Shown here piece after piece: positions 41,973-42,619 of a stretch of DNA of 42,619 bases; position 1 is the stretch's first letter; the number at the start of each line of letters is the position of its first letter. Under the pieces are notes generated by a model. It worked only from the letters and a program-made list of their open reading frames with translations, had not been told where the DNA came from and ran no database searches. Source of the stretch: Rhodospirillum sp. GTDB lineage: Bacteria > Pseudomonadota > Alphaproteobacteria > Rhodospirillales > Rhodospirillaceae. The stretch covers positions 1 through 42,619 of the forward strand of contig JAIOYK010000051.1 of NCBI GenBank assembly GCA_021741145.1, written 5' to 3'. Position numbers and translations under genes: made by a program.

Positions 41973-42619
41973 GCTGCGTCCTCCCCATCGGCGAGGGCCT
42001 GGAGGGTTTCGGCAAGGACCACCCGCTCGGCCTCGGTCGCGGGCTCTCCGCGCACTTGGTCCAGGAAGTCGCCAACCACGTCGAGGGGATCCATTCCGGC
42101 CAGGGTTTGGGCCGTCCGCTCCCGGGGCTCCAGGACGCGCTCGTCCCGTTCGTAGGTGAGCATGCAGACGTTGGGGAAGCGCGCGCGCAGGGGTTTCATG
42201 GGGTCGATGATGGGATGGGGGTCGGTCAGGATCACCTTGACGAAATCCTCCGTCGGCGGGGCCAACAGCAGCTCCGCGTGGCGGCCCTTCAGGATCCGGA
42301 TGCCGCGCGGTGGGGTGAAGGGAATCGTCTCGATGGTCGTGGCGCCATTGCCGTCCAGGGTCGCCAGGGTCATGGATTTGGGCGAGTCCGCCTCGTCGAA
42401 ACCGAAGGCCAGGGGGGCGCCCGCGTAGCGGATATGGTCCGCGCCCGCCCGCTGGGCCCGGTGAAGATGGCCCAAGGCGACGTAATGGGCGCCCTCGAAG
42501 ACCTCGGAGGGGACGGTCTCGATCCCGCCCACCCGGGCCAGGGGACGCTCCCCCTCGCTGCCCTGGCCCCCGGCGACGAAGGCATGGGCGGTGATCACCC
42601 AACGGACATCCTGGTCTTC
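41969..42619 (-). CDS. sbcD: exonuclease subunit SbcD (C-terminal part, runs off the right edge)
   Basis: SbcD is the Mre11-like metallophosphoesterase nuclease of SbcCD. The visible 216 residues include the late phosphoesterase motifs TAHAFVAGGQGSEGERP and YVALGHLHRAQ (GHxH), the GAPLAFGFDEADSPKSM segment and the C-terminal capping domain. The N-terminal metal motifs (D-x-H and GDxxD) lie beyond the edge. The frame continues to the last base (EDQDVRWVITAH), so the apparent GTG at 42598 is not the true start. Confidence 0.95.
   Translation of the reverse strand, partial: EDQDVRWVITAHAFVAGGQGSEGERPLARVGGIETVPSEVFEGAHYVALGHLHRAQRAGADHIRYAGAPLAFGFDEADSPKSMTLATLDGNGATTIETIPFTPPRGIRILKGRHAELLLAPPTEDFVKVILTDPHPIIDPMKPLRARFPNVCMLTYERDERVLEPRERTAQTLAGMDPLDVVGDFLDQVRGEPATEAERVVLAETLQALADGEDAA

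Noticed and set aside
38898-42602. Reading SbcC as a 1234-residue protein starting at 42602
   Set aside because: The first 210 codons lie over sbcD in another frame and are Gly/Arg/Pro-rich; the ATG at 41972 with its ribosome site gives a normal SbcC.

Overview
The window is GC-rich (roughly two thirds G+C by eye) and its genes are tightly packed and often translationally coupled. It looks like an alphaproteobacterial chromosome, probably Rhodospirillales-like. That placement is an inference from gene content: a quinohemoprotein amine dehydrogenase locus, TRAP transport, FCD-type GntR regulators, a B-type aconitase and IS3-type insertion sequences. No rRNA, tRNA or CRISPR array was seen.

Region 1 (1-14164) is a hexuronate catabolism locus. 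The left edge is the end of an IS3-family element. A nine-gene minus-strand operon runs uxaC-dctP-dctQ-dctM-kdgF-kduI-kduD-uxuB-uxuA. It imports a uronate through a TRAP transporter and converts both D-glucuronate (UxaC, UxuB, UxuA) and unsaturated uronates (KdgF, KduI, KduD) to 2-keto-3-deoxygluconate. A divergent FCD-type GntR regulator follows, with a perfect palindrome in the shared promoter. Then come a chemoreceptor and eda-kdgK, which take 2-keto-3-deoxygluconate to pyruvate and glyceraldehyde-3-phosphate.

Region 2 (14165-23797) is a complete qhp locus. It encodes the periplasmic quinohemoprotein amine dehydrogenase and its maturation system: QhpG (divergent), then QhpA-QhpD-QhpC-QhpB-QhpE-QhpF, and the convergent AraC-type regulator QhpR. 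In QhpC every residue of the CTQ cofactor and the three Cys-Asp/Glu thioether bridges can be mapped. An 18-bp perfect inverted repeat lies between qhpG and qhpA.

Region 3 (23798-30685) holds an Lrp/AsnC regulator, a 2-dehydropantoate 2-reductase-like gene, a truncated and frameshifted pseudogene, aconitase B with a clear terminator, and a membrane diguanylate cyclase with a periplasmic SBP_bac_3-type sensor.

Region 4 (30686-33226) has a second GntR regulator, then an AT-rich islet with an unrecognised 306-residue protein. Beside it lies a decaying VapBC-type toxin-antitoxin remnant and GC-rich palindromes.

Region 5 (33227-42619) is a dppABCDF-type peptide/opine ABC operon on the minus strand, followed by sbcC and the 3' part of sbcD, which runs off the right edge.

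A recurring oddity is short tandem duplication with periods that are multiples of three inside coding sequence (uxuA, uxuB, qhpB and the second gntR). The most striking is at the 3' end of uxuA, where the stop codon lies inside the repeat array.
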